Under the pieces are notes generated by a model, which did no database searches, was not told where the DNA came from, and was given only the letters and a program-made list of their open reading frames with translations. DNA of 37,011 nucleotides from an uncultured Prevotella sp. (lineage in GTDB: Bacteria > Bacteroidota > Bacteroidia > Bacteroidales > Bacteroidaceae), in contig CAMHAM010000029.1 of the NCBI GenBank assembly GCA_946183415.1, positions 1 to 37,011 of the forward strand, written 5' to 3'. Made by a program: the position numbers and the translations under genes. Positions 15,555 through 22,566 of this stretch are shown one piece after another; the first letter of the stretch is position 1; each line of letters opens with the position of its first letter.

Positions 15555-15838
15555 TCAGTTCCTCCATTCTTTACGCGTTCTTTCCAACTGATATTCGGTT
15601 TGAAACCCAGGACGAGTTTTGGTGGAACGAGCATGCGAAGTCCCGTTGAGGGATTCACCATCACGCGCTCCAGCTTCTTCTTCACTTCGAAAGTCCCAAA
15701 TGTGGGAATAAGCACCGAGTCGCTTTCCTGGAAATGGTCGCCCATTGCCTCGACAACGCTGTTTACATACTTTTGGGTATCTTCTGCCGAAAAACCCGTA
15801 CGCTGTGCTAATTCTGCGATAAAGTCCTTGTTGTTCAT
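15551..15838 (-). CDS. HU/IHF-family DNA-binding protein
   Basis: 95 residues, a typical stand-alone HU-like protein: N-terminal helices (MNNKDFIAELAQRTGFSAEDTQKYVNSVVEAMGD is split by the family consensus turn), then FGTFEVKKK, the beta-arm region with VNPSTGLRM and a C-terminal ...LGFKPNISWKERV. It bends or coats DNA in the nucleoid. It overlaps rimO by 4 nt and the HU-TM-LysM gene by 4 nt, so a soluble HU and a membrane HU are translationally coupled. Confidence 0.92.
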   Translation of the reverse strand: MNNKDFIAELAQRTGFSAEDTQKYVNSVVEAMGDHFQESDSVLIPTFGTFEVKKKLERVMVNPSTGLRMLVPPKLVLGFKPNISWKERVKNGGTE

Positions 15839-17142
15839 ATTTTGCTGTTAAAGGTTGTTCCGTATAAATCAAATTCTTCAGAGTCGGTGATCTGCACTTC
15901 GTAGAACACGCCTATCGTCAGCCGACGCTCTGCCACGGGGATGAGCACCTCGGGATCGACCTCTGGCGAACAGAATTCCGTGCGACCTATATAATAGTCG
16001 CCCTCTTGACGGTCGATGATGACTTTCAGCGTATGCCCTACCTTCTCAGCTTCGAGCTCAGCGCTGATATTCTGCTGAATGCGCATCAGCTTGTCGAGTC
16101 GTGCCTGCTTCACCTCCTCAGGCACATCGTCCTGATAGTGCTCTGCCGAGTAGGTTCCTTCTTCCTCAGAATAGGCGAATGCACCCATACGCTCGAATTG
16201 AGCCCACTTCACAAAAACCTTCAGCTCCTCGAAGTCTTCATCGGTCTCTCCCGGGAATCCCACCATCAGGGTGGTACGGATATGTATGCCCGGCACTTCC
16301 TCGCGCAGGCGGCGCACCAGCTCGTAAGTCTCTTCCTTTGTCACATGGCGATGCATCCTTGAGAGCATATTGTCTGAGATATGCTGCAAGGCGATGTCGA
16401 GATACTTGCATACATTGGGTTTCTCTCTCATCACGCGCAGCAAATCCCAAGGGAAATGCGTCGGATATGCATAATGCAGACGGATCCACTCCACACCCGG
16501 AATATCAGCCATCTGCTCGATGAGTTCGGCTATATGCTGCTTGCCGTCGAGGTCTACACCATAATAGGTCAGCTCCTGGGCTATCACGTTAAACTCCTTC
16601 GTGCCGTCCTTCACTAACTGGCGCACCTCGTCGAGAATCTCCGCCATCGGTCGACTCTGGTGCTTGCCAGTAATCAATGGAATGGCACAATAGGCGCAAT
16701 GGCGATCGCACCCCTCACTAATTTTGATATAGGCATAGTGACGGGGAGTGGTGATATGGCGCTTGCCCTCGCAGGCTTCGAACGAACTGCCCTCCAGATC
16801 CTGCAGCAGCTGGCGGTAGTTAAACTTACCATACCAACCATCTACTTCCGGAATCTCTGCTTCAAGTTCTGCAAGATATCTCTCTGACAAGCAACCCATT
16901 ACGAATAGTTTTTTAATTCTTCCTTCAGTCTTCGCCTGTGCAAATTCGAGAATCGTATTAATACTTTCCTCCTTGGCATCAGCGATGAAACCGCAGGTAT
17001 TCACGACGACAATCTCACCCCGAGGGTCATCGCTATCGTGCGTACACATATAGCCATTAGCCTCCATCAAGCCCATCAGCACCTCGCTGTCAACGAGGTT
17101 CTTAGAGCATCCGAGTGATATGATATCTATCGTCTTCATCAC
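15835..17142 (-). CDS. rimO: ribosomal protein S12 methylthiotransferase
   Basis: 435 residues, a radical-SAM methylthiotransferase that modifies the conserved aspartate of ribosomal protein S12. The N-terminal UPF0004 domain has cluster cysteines Cys12 (SLGCSKN), Cys50 (NTCGF) and Cys84 (GCLSERY). The radical-SAM triad is Cys145-x3-Cys149-x2-Cys152 (GCDRHCAYC), and a TRAM-like C-terminus follows. SLGCSKNLVDSE separates RimO from MiaB. Met2 could be the true start. It lies 17 nt after ftsY. Confidence 0.95.
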   Translation of the reverse strand: MMKTIDIISLGCSKNLVDSEVLMGLMEANGYMCTHDSDDPRGEIVVVNTCGFIADAKEESINTILEFAQAKTEGRIKKLFVMGCLSERYLAELEAEIPEVDGWYGKFNYRQLLQDLEGSSFEACEGKRHITTPRHYAYIKISEGCDRHCAYCAIPLITGKHQSRPMAEILDEVRQLVKDGTKEFNVIAQELTYYGVDLDGKQHIAELIEQMADIPGVEWIRLHYAYPTHFPWDLLRVMREKPNVCKYLDIALQHISDNMLSRMHRHVTKEETYELVRRLREEVPGIHIRTTLMVGFPGETDEDFEELKVFVKWAQFERMGAFAYSEEEGTYSAEHYQDDVPEEVKQARLDKLMRIQQNISAELEAEKVGHTLKVIIDRQEGDYYIGRTEFCSPEVDPEVLIPVAERRLTIGVFYEVQITDSEEFDLYGTTFNSKI

Positions 17143-17164
17143 TATTCATTTTTCACTATTCACT
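17140..17164. repeat. TTCACTA heptamer micro-repeat at the ftsY-rimO junction
   Basis: CACT or CATT at 17140, 17147, 17154 and 17161 (7-bp period) spans the rimO start, the gap and the ftsY stop codon. Confidence 0.65.
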
Positions 17165-18110
17165 TAAAAAGTGAATCAACGAACTGTCGCTTGTTAAACA
17201 ACTGTAGGTCCTTCATTCCCTCACCCAGTCCGATGTACTTCACGGGCACCTTCAGCTGGTCGCTGATACCGATCACCACGCCACCCTTGGCCGTGCCATC
17301 GAGCTTCGTGATGGCCAGCGAGGTGATTTGCGTGACGGCTGCAAACTGTTTGGCCTGTTCAAAGGCGTTCTGTCCCGTAGAGCCATCGAGCACGAGCATC
17401 ACCTCGTCGGGAGCCTCGGGCAGCACCTTCTTCATCACGTCCTTGATCTTCTTCAGCTCGTTCATCAGGCCCACCTTGTTGTGAAGGCGCCCCGCCGTAT
17501 CGATCAGCACCACATCGGCACCGTTGGCCTTCGCACTCTGCAGGGTGTCGAAAGCCACCGAGGCAGGGTCAGAGCCCATCTGCTGCTTGACGACGGGCAC
17601 GCCTACGCGCTCGCCCCAGATGCAGAGTTGCTCTACGGCTGCCGCACGGAACGTATCGGCAGCTCCCAGATATACTTTCTTGCCAGCCTGCTTGAACTGC
17701 CAGGCCAGCTTACCGATTGTCGTAGTCTTGCCCACGCCGTTCACCCCTACCACAAGAATCACGTAGGGCTTATGGTCGCTGGGCAAATCCCAGTTGTCGT
17801 TATCCTCCGAATTATTCTCTGCCAACAATTCTGCGATTTCATCGCGCAGGATACCGTTCAGTTCTGAGGTGCTGACATACTTATCGCGCGCCACGCGCTC
17901 TTCGATACGCTCGATGATCTTCAGCGTCGTGTCTACTCCCACATCACTTGTGATGAGCACTTCCTCGAGGTTGTCGAGCACATCATCATCGACCTTCGAC
18001 TTACCGGCCACAGCACGCGCCAGCTTATCGAACACGCTGGTCTTGGTCTTCTCCAAGCCCTTATCGAGCGTCTCCTTCTTATCCTTACTAAAAAAACCGA
18101 ATATTCCCAT
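17160..18110 (-). CDS. ftsY: signal recognition particle receptor
   Basis: 316 residues, SRP receptor GTPase that docks SRP-ribosome complexes at the inner membrane. It has the short Bacteroidota N-terminus (no long acidic A domain, only about 20 charged residues), the N helical bundle (about 25-100), and the G domain with G1 GVNGVGKTT (122-130), the DTFRAAAVEQL insertion-box motif, DTAGRLHNK (G3) and TKLDGTAKGG (G4 and following). It is the first gene of the long minus-strand cluster, with a good promoter at 18131-18161. Confidence 0.97.
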   Translation of the reverse strand: MGIFGFFSKDKKETLDKGLEKTKTSVFDKLARAVAGKSKVDDDVLDNLEEVLITSDVGVDTTLKIIERIEERVARDKYVSTSELNGILRDEIAELLAENNSEDNDNWDLPSDHKPYVILVVGVNGVGKTTTIGKLAWQFKQAGKKVYLGAADTFRAAAVEQLCIWGERVGVPVVKQQMGSDPASVAFDTLQSAKANGADVVLIDTAGRLHNKVGLMNELKKIKDVMKKVLPEAPDEVMLVLDGSTGQNAFEQAKQFAAVTQITSLAITKLDGTAKGGVVIGISDQLKVPVKYIGLGEGMKDLQLFNKRQFVDSLFK

Positions 18111-18130
18111 AATGCTTTCAATTACGCGTG

Positions 18131-18161
18131 CAAAGATAATACTTTTCGATGAAACCGCAAA
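18131..18161 (-). promoter_or_regulatory. ftsY cluster promoter
   Basis: TATCTTTG (18131-18138, minus strand) with TTTG (18158-18161) 19 bp upstream. It is the only strong minus-strand promoter I find upstream of the ftsY-to-queA run. Its -33 element touches the T-tract of the upstream terminator. Confidence 0.7.
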
Positions 18162-18189
18162 AAAAGAGGTTGCAATTTAACTTGCAACC
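18161..18189 (-). terminator. terminator of the rpmB-rpmG-DUF4295 operon
   Basis: On the minus strand GGTTGCAA pairs with TTGCAACC (18182-18189 with 18168-18175) around a 6-nt loop, then CTCTTTTTTT. A textbook rho-independent terminator, 35 nt after the DUF4295 stop codon. Confidence 0.88.
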
Positions 18190-18223
18190 CCTTAATTTTA
18201 TGTAAAATTAAAATAAATCTTAC

Positions 18224-18382
18224 TTAGTTCTTGAAGAAGTCTTTAACAGCCTCGTTGGGAACCATCTGCTCGTCGAAGATGTAAGCACCTGTCTTAGGGC
18301 TCTTCACCATCTTGATAACCTTTGTGTAAGCGCGACCATCCTTTGAGCCTTCGTGGAGGGTAGCGACGGTTTTCTTTGCCAT
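18224..18382 (-). CDS. DUF4295 small protein, ribosomal-protein operon member
   Basis: A 52-residue basic protein (MAKKTVATLHEGSKDGRAY at the start, ...EAVKDFFKN at the end) that I recognise as the DUF4295 family, found in Bacteroidota next to rpmG. The open reading frame is complete, with a stop at 18224-18226. It lies 12 nt after rpmG. Its small size, high charge and position suggest a ribosome-associated protein, but this is inference. It is too short for many ORF cut-offs and easily missed. Confidence 0.88.
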   Translation of the reverse strand: MAKKTVATLHEGSKDGRAYTKVIKMVKSPKTGAYIFDEQMVPNEAVKDFFKN

Positions 18383-18394
18383 ACTTCTGTCGTA

Positions 18395-18586
18395 TTATTT
18401 AATTTCCTTGTGAAGAGTCATCTTCTTCAGGATGGGGTTATACTTCATCAGCTCCATACGCTCAGGCGTATTCTTACGATTCTTTGTGGTCACGTAACGG
18501 CTTGTACCAGGCATGCCACTGTTCTTGTGCTCAGTGCACTCCAGGATCACCTGTACGCGATTACCTTTTGCTTTCTTGCTTGCCAT
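18395..18586 (-). CDS. rpmG: 50S ribosomal protein L33
   Basis: 63 residues. The L33 pattern is clear: [21 protein letters not shown], then [23 protein letters not shown], a core that lacks the zinc-binding CxxC pairs, i.e. a zinc-independent form. It lies 4 nt after rpmB and 12 nt before DUF4295 in one operon. Confidence 0.96.
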   Translation of the reverse strand: MASKKAKGNRVQVILECTEHKNSGMPGTSRYVTTKNRKNTPERMELMKYNPILKKMTLHKEIK

Positions 18587-18590
18587 CTCC

Positions 18591-18854
18591 TTAGTCTCCT
18601 ATCACTTTAATGTCCTTCCAATCCACATAGCCCTTAGCAACAGCCTGCTTCAGGGCGGCGTCCAGACCTACCTTGTTAATCATACGAAGTCCAGCAGCGC
18701 TGATCTTCAACTGAATCCAGCAGCCCTCTTCTACATAGTAGAATTTCTTGCTGAAGAGGTTTACGTCAAAGCTTCTCTTTGTGCGGTGCTTTGAGTGAGA
18801 CACATTGCAACCTGTCTGTGCCTTCTTTCCTGTAATTTGACAAACTTTAGACAT
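18591..18854 (-). CDS. rpmB: 50S ribosomal protein L28
   Basis: 87 residues: [27 protein letters not shown] at the start is split by the standard L28 turn, and [13 protein letters not shown] and [15 protein letters not shown] follow, as in the family. First gene of a three-gene operon, 51 nt downstream of a strong promoter. Confidence 0.96.
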   Translation of the reverse strand: MSKVCQITGKKAQTGCNVSHSKHRTKRSFDVNLFSKKFYYVEEGCWIQLKISAAGLRMINKVGLDAALKQAVAKGYVDWKDIKVIGD

Positions 18855-18905
18855 TTCTATCTACTTTTTACTTGTGATTTACACTTACTTATTCCAAACA
18901 GGGTG

Positions 18906-18935
18906 CAAAGGTACACATTTTAATTGATATTCAAA
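18906..18935 (-). promoter_or_regulatory. rpmB operon promoter
   Basis: TACCTTTG (18906-18913, minus strand) and TTTG (18932-18935), 18 bp apart. Transcription would start near 18900, giving a leader of about 45 nt. Confidence 0.7.
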
Positions 18936-18972
18936 TCATTGCACCAAGCGAAAAACAAAGAATTAATATTTT

Positions 18973-19488
18973 TTAACCTTCATAGACAGGTCTTGGCTCG
19001 TTTTCTTCCTTCAGGAAGTTCCAAAACAGCTCCATCGCCTTGTTGGTTGCAATGGCCAGATTGATGTCGCGCCCGTGGTCCTCCTCCACCTTGAGCGTCA
19101 CTACCTTGTTGGGAGTGCCGCAGGCCAGCCAGATGGTGCCCACGGGTATCTCCTTCGTGCCGCCCGAGGGACCAGCCACGCCAGTAGCCGAGATGGCATA
19201 GTCGGTGCCAAGGGCCTTGCAGGCACCTTTCACCATAGCCACAGCAACTTCCTCGCATACAGCAGTTTTCTCTTCGAGCAACTGATGATCCACGCCGAGC
19301 AGCCTCTCTTTCACCTCGTTGACATAGGAGATGATACCACCCTTGAAATACTTTGAAGCACCAGGCACAGCAATAATCGCCTCTGCTATACGTCCGCCTG
19401 TGCAGCTCTCTGCCGTACTCACGGTCTTTTCCGTCTCCCAGAGAATTTCACTCACTTCCCTGCTGATGATCTTACTTTCAAAATCCAT
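18973..19488 (-). CDS. CinA C-terminal domain protein, nicotinamide-nucleotide amidohydrolase
   Basis: 171 residues, a stand-alone CinA C-terminal domain (PncC-like), which deamidates nicotinamide mononucleotide in pyridine nucleotide recycling. Visible motifs are TVSTAESCTGGRIAEAI (catalytic Ser region), GGIISYVNEVKERLLGV and ISATGVAGPSGGTKEIPVGTIWLA. The N-terminal MoCF-like domain of full CinA is absent, as in E. coli PncC. It begins 6 nt after tsaD and ends a map-tsaD-cinA transcript. Confidence 0.9.
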   Translation of the reverse strand: MDFESKIISREVSEILWETEKTVSTAESCTGGRIAEAIIAVPGASKYFKGGIISYVNEVKERLLGVDHQLLEEKTAVCEEVAVAMVKGACKALGTDYAISATGVAGPSGGTKEIPVGTIWLACGTPNKVVTLKVEEDHGRDINLAIATNKAMELFWNFLKEENEPRPVYEG

Positions 19489-19494
19489 ATCTGA

Positions 19495-20550
19495 TTATTT
19501 AAAAGTTACTTTTGAGAATGCCGGGGCGTCGATCGAGCAGAACTCCCCGTCAAGATATTTGTAATAGCCCACGATGCCGATCATCGCCGCATTATCCGTC
19601 GTATAGCTGAATTTCGGTATGTAGATCGTCCAGCCGTAGCGCTTCTCGGCATCGTAGAAAGCATTGCGCAGGCCATTGTTGGCACTCACGCCCCCAGCCA
19701 CAGCCACGTGCTTGATACCAGTCTGCTTCACAGCCCGCTTCAGCTTCTTCATCAGGATGTCGACGATGGTCCACTCCAGCGAAGCTGCAATGTCCTCCTT
19801 GTGCTTCTCCACGAAGTCGGGATCCTCCTTCACCCACTTCTGCAGTGAGTAGAGGAATGAGGTCTTCAGCCCTGAGAAGCTGTAGTCGAGTCCCGGTATG
19901 CTCGGTTCAGCAAAGGTGAAAGCCTTCGGGTTGCCCTGACGTGCCAGCCGGTCGATAATCGGCCCGCCTGGATAGCCCAGGCCCATCACCTTCGAGCACT
20001 TGTCGATGGCCTCTCCAGCAGCGTCGTCGATGGTCTGTCCCAGCACTTCCATGTCGTTATAGGCATTCACCTTTACGATCTGTGAGTTGCCGCCCGACAC
20101 GAGCAGGCAGAGGAACGGATATGGAGGAATTGCTTGGGGAGTATTCTCACTCCTCACTCCACACTCCTCACTCCTCGAAACAATAAAATGCGCCATCACA
20201 TGTCCCTGCAGGTGGTTCACATCAATCATGGGAATGCCCAGCGACCGGGCAAACCCCTTGGCGAAGCTCACACCTACGAGTAGCGACCCCATCAGCCCAG
20301 GCCCACGTGTGAAGGCGACAGCCGAAAGCTGTTCCTTCGTGATGCCAGCCTGCTTGATGGCCTGATCTACCACGGGCACCACGTTCTGCTGGTGGGCACG
20401 CGATGCCAGTTCGGGCACCACGCCGCCGTAAGCCTCGTGCACAGCCTGCGAAGCCGTCACGTTCGACAGCAGCTCGCCGTTCCTGAGCACAGCTGCCGAT
20501 GTATCGTCGCAGCTCGACTCTATACCTAATATATATATATCACCATTCAT
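19495..20550 (-). CDS. tsaD: tRNA N6-adenosine threonylcarbamoyltransferase
   Basis: 351 residues from ATG at 20550 (MNGDIYILGIESSCDDTSAA); the open frame continues upstream, but the family start is clear. TsaD transfers the threonylcarbamoyl group to A37 of ANN-decoding tRNAs. Metal ligands are His117 and His121 (LQGHVMAH), with ASRAHQQN, GPGLMGSL and LVSGGNSQ also present. Residues 125-138 (SRSEECGVRSENTP) are an extra stretch where E. coli TsaD has about ten residues. This stretch is encoded by a 7-bp repeat at 20146-20178. Its start codon overlaps the map stop (shared base at 20550). Confidence 0.95.
   Translation of the reverse strand: MNGDIYILGIESSCDDTSAAVLRNGELLSNVTASQAVHEAYGGVVPELASRAHQQNVVPVVDQAIKQAGITKEQLSAVAFTRGPGLMGSLLVGVSFAKGFARSLGIPMIDVNHLQGHVMAHFIVSRSEECGVRSENTPQAIPPYPFLCLLVSGGNSQIVKVNAYNDMEVLGQTIDDAAGEAIDKCSKVMGLGYPGGPIIDRLARQGNPKAFTFAEPSIPGLDYSFSGLKTSFLYSLQKWVKEDPDFVEKHKEDIAASLEWTIVDILMKKLKRAVKQTGIKHVAVAGGVSANNGLRNAFYDAEKRYGWTIYIPKFSYTTDNAAMIGIVGYYKYLDGEFCSIDAPAFSKVTFK
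20146..20178. repeat. CTCACTC heptamer array inside tsaD
   Basis: CTCAC or CACAC recurs at 20146, 20153, 20160, 20167 and 20174 with a strict 7-bp period, within coding sequence. It is a GC-richer relative of the TTCACTT spacer repeats. Confidence 0.8.
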
Positions 20551-21416
20551 CAGTACGTCAGTATTTCCACACCATGTTCCGTCATCAGCAGCGTGTGCTC
20601 CCACTGGGCGCTGGGCTTCTCGTCCCCGGAGATGACCTCCCAGCCATAGGGATCGTCGGCGTCGATAAACACCTTCCAGGTGCCCATGTTGATCATCGGC
20701 TCGATGGTGAACACCATGCCCGGCACGAGCAGCATGCCTGTACCCCGATGGCCGTAGTGATTCACGTCGGGTTCTTCGTGGAACTGCAGCCCCACCCCGT
20801 GTCCAGCCAGATCGCGCACCACGCCATAGCCGTATTTCTTGCAATGCTTCTCGATGGCATGGCCGATGTCGCCCACAAACGAGTAAGGCTTTGCGGCCTC
20901 CATGCCAATCTCTAAGCACTCCTTGGCCACGCGCACCAGCTGCTCCTTCTCAGGCGACGTCTTGCCGATGATGAACATACGGCTCGCGTCGGCAAAGTAG
21001 CCGTCGAGGATAGTCGTGAAATCCACGTTGATGATGTCACCCTCCTCGAGCACATCCTCCTCCTTTGGGATGCCATGACACACCACCTCGTTGATGCTTG
21101 TGCAGACCGACATCGGGAATCCCTCGTAGTCCAGGCAGGCAGGTATCGCCCCGTGATCCTCACAGTATTGGCGGCATATCCTGTCAATCTCCAGCGTGTT
21201 CATGCCTGCATGGATCTGCTTGGCCACCTCGTCGAGCACGCCCGTGTTCACGACTCCCGCCTTGCGGATGCCCTCTATCTGCTCTGGCGTCTTGATCAGC
21301 TCGCGCGTAGGCACCAGCTTACCCTTGTTCTCCCAGAACATGATGGTCTTATCCATTTCCGTTGGCTCCTGTCCACTCAGACAGTGCCATCTTCTTTTCT
21401 TACCAAATGCATTCAT
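20550..21416 (-). CDS. map: type I methionine aminopeptidase
   Basis: 288 residues from ATG at 21416; an upstream ATG at 21467 overlaps the -7 box and cannot be on the transcript. The enzyme removes N-terminal Met. Metal-ligand motifs are visible: NVDFTTILDGYFADASR (two Asp), DLAGHGVGLQFHEEPDVNHYG (His) and FTIEPMIN (Glu). A short basic N-terminal extension with HCLSGQ precedes the catalytic domain, as in other Bacteroidota enzymes. The stop codon overlaps the tsaD start, so translation is coupled. Confidence 0.95.
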   Translation of the reverse strand: MNAFGKKRRWHCLSGQEPTEMDKTIMFWENKGKLVPTRELIKTPEQIEGIRKAGVVNTGVLDEVAKQIHAGMNTLEIDRICRQYCEDHGAIPACLDYEGFPMSVCTSINEVVCHGIPKEEDVLEEGDIINVDFTTILDGYFADASRMFIIGKTSPEKEQLVRVAKECLEIGMEAAKPYSFVGDIGHAIEKHCKKYGYGVVRDLAGHGVGLQFHEEPDVNHYGHRGTGMLLVPGMVFTIEPMINMGTWKVFIDADDPYGWEVISGDEKPSAQWEHTLLMTEHGVEILTY

Positions 21417-21437
21417 AACCTTATTATATATACTAAA

Positions 21438-21465
21438 GCAGCGGACTTCTCTCGAAATCCGCTGC
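21438..21465 (-). promoter_or_regulatory. inverted repeat at the map transcription start
   Basis: GCAGCGGA (21438-21445) and TCCGCTGC (21458-21465) form an 8-bp inverted repeat with a 12-nt loop. It abuts the -7 box and would lie around the transcription start: a possible operator or a 5' mRNA hairpin. Confidence 0.4.
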
Positions 21466-21496
21466 AAAGGTACTAAGAACTGAATAAAAAACCAAA
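21465..21496 (-). promoter_or_regulatory. map-tsaD-cinA promoter
   Basis: TACCTTTG (21465-21472, minus strand) and TTTG (21493-21496), exactly 20 bp apart. It is one of the best promoters in the window and fixes the map start at 21416. Confidence 0.75.
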
Positions 21497-21513
21497 TTTA
21501 TTCGCGTTTTATT

Positions 21514-22065
21514 CTATTTTCCCCTGACAAATCTCCTCGGCTTGCTCACGCTCTCAGTGCTTTCGCTGCCCTCGCCGCGCGTCCATCCGTAGTAGTAGTC
21601 CCAACTGTCATACCCCCAGCGATAGCTGCTGTAGTTCGGACGGCTCACGTTATAGAGTTCAAAATCCACGTCAGTGCCATGATCGTTGATGTAGCCCACG
21701 AAGCTGTTGCGGTTCAGACTGTAGTCGCGGATCACCAACGAGTTTCCGTCCTCTACAAAGTAGATGTGGATATTGCGGTTGTTAACCTCCCACTCGATGT
21801 GGTTGGCCACGTAGTCCCAAGGAGCTCCGCTGTAGTAGTCCACCCAGTAGCCTGTACCGCTGGAGTACCTGTACGGATCCTTCGAGAACGTAATCTCGGT
21901 TGCCGTCGACTCATAATATCTGCCGTTCCACTCAGTCGAGATATACATATTGCCTCTCCAAGTGCCCTCGAGTGTATGGGCGATCTGCTCATCCTCGCAC
22001 GAAGTCAGCGATACGACCATCACGCCCATCATCGCCATCATCAACAGTGTATACAGCTTCTTCAT
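21514..22065 (-). CDS. lipoprotein of unknown function, Tyr/Trp-rich
   Basis: 183 residues from ATG at 22065; the longer open frame (to 22215) runs into the promoter and the palindromic repeat. The signal MKKLYTLLMMAMMGVMVVSL ends in a lipobox with Cys23. The mature part starts LEGTWRGNMYISTEW, like lipocalin-type small lipoproteins, and is rich in Tyr, Trp and Ser (YWVDYYSGAPWDYV). The C-terminus is basic (RRFVRGK). I recognise this as a recurrent type in Prevotella, but no function is known to me. Confidence 0.8.
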   Translation of the reverse strand: MKKLYTLLMMAMMGVMVVSLTSCEDEQIAHTLEGTWRGNMYISTEWNGRYYESTATEITFSKDPYRYSSGTGYWVDYYSGAPWDYVANHIEWEVNNRNIHIYFVEDGNSLVIRDYSLNRNSFVGYINDHGTDVDFELYNVSRPNYSSYRWGYDSWDYYYGWTRGEGSESTESVSKPRRFVRGK

Positions 22066-22116
22066 AACTTTACCCTTTCCTAATTTTATAATTGGTTCAA
22101 CTTCTGTTTTCTGCCG

Positions 22117-22124
22117 CAAAGGTA
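22117..22124 (-). promoter_or_regulatory. -7 box of the 22065 lipoprotein gene
   Basis: TACCTTTG on the minus strand, 52 nt before the ATG; the -33 is only TTG at about 22144-22146. A 9-bp inverted repeat lies just upstream. Confidence 0.55.
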
Positions 22125-22149
22125 AGAAGATTATTCCACTCCCACAAGA

Positions 22150-22180
22150 GGAAAACCCATAAACCGATATAGGGTTTTCC
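22150..22180. promoter_or_regulatory. inverted repeat upstream of the lipoprotein promoter, possible operator
   Basis: GGAAAACCC (22150-22158) and GGGTTTTCC (22172-22180) are perfect inverted copies with a 13-nt centre. The right arm also contains the smaller palindrome TAGGGttttCCCTA (22170-22183). Its place, just upstream of the -33 region, suits an activator site. Confidence 0.4.
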
Positions 22181-22193
22181 CTAAATCGCTTTA

Positions 22194-22240
22194 CTCTGGG
22201 GCCAGGCCCCAGCACTTAGTTTTGGGGCCTGGCCCCAGAG
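22194..22240. repeat. paired dispersed palindromic repeats
   Basis: Two 18-nt copies of the palindromic repeat face each other (22194-22211 and 22223-22240), 11 nt apart. Bases 22214-22240 equal the reverse complement of 2872-2898 over 27 nt. Each arm is itself self-complementary (GGGGCC-A/T-GGCCCC). Confidence 0.85.
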
Positions 22241-22370
22241 AGCATGGAGGGCATCGGTGATTTTTCATCGTAGAGCCTATTTTTTACTTCTACCTCTACT
22301 AAACAAGGACAATCACCATCTTAAGTTACTGAATTTAAGTGACTTTTGCAAACATCCACTCGTATTTTTA

Positions 22371-22425
22371 CCTCTACAAAACCTCTACTAAACCTCTACC
22401 TATCCTCTACTAAACCTCTACTATC
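22371..22425. repeat. 11-bp tandem array, unit CCTCTACTAAA
   Basis: CCTCTAC begins at 22371, 22382, 22393, 22404 and 22415, exactly 11 bp apart. An isolated unit is at 22293. The last four bases of the unit vary (TAAA, AAAA, CTAT, TATC). Confidence 0.85.
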
Positions 22426-22460
22426 CTTCTTCTTAATCTTCAATCACATCTCAACTATCT

Positions 22461-22544
22461 GCAATAAGCATCCCTTATCCTGCAATAAGTGCCCCTTATT
22501 CCGCAAAAGAGGCACCTTATTGATCAATAACCACCTCTTACCCA
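22461..22544. repeat. 21-bp tandem array with ATAAG/CTTAT half-sites
   Basis: Four units begin at 22461, 22482, 22503 and 22524. The first two read GCAATAAG then CCCTTAT; within each, ATAAG and CTTAT form an inverted repeat around 5 nt. Units three and four are degenerate but keep the period. Confidence 0.75.
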
Positions 22545-22566
22545 CCAAGCCTAAGGCTCAGCATAT

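Noticed and set aside
20551..20919. N-terminal 123-residue extension of TsaD
   Set aside because: It lies wholly within map in another frame. The family start MNGDIYILGIESS at 20550 is clear.
22066..22215. N-terminal extension of the lipoprotein (start near 22215)
   Set aside because: It would start upstream of the -7 box and run through the palindromic repeat; the lipoprotein signal begins at 22065.
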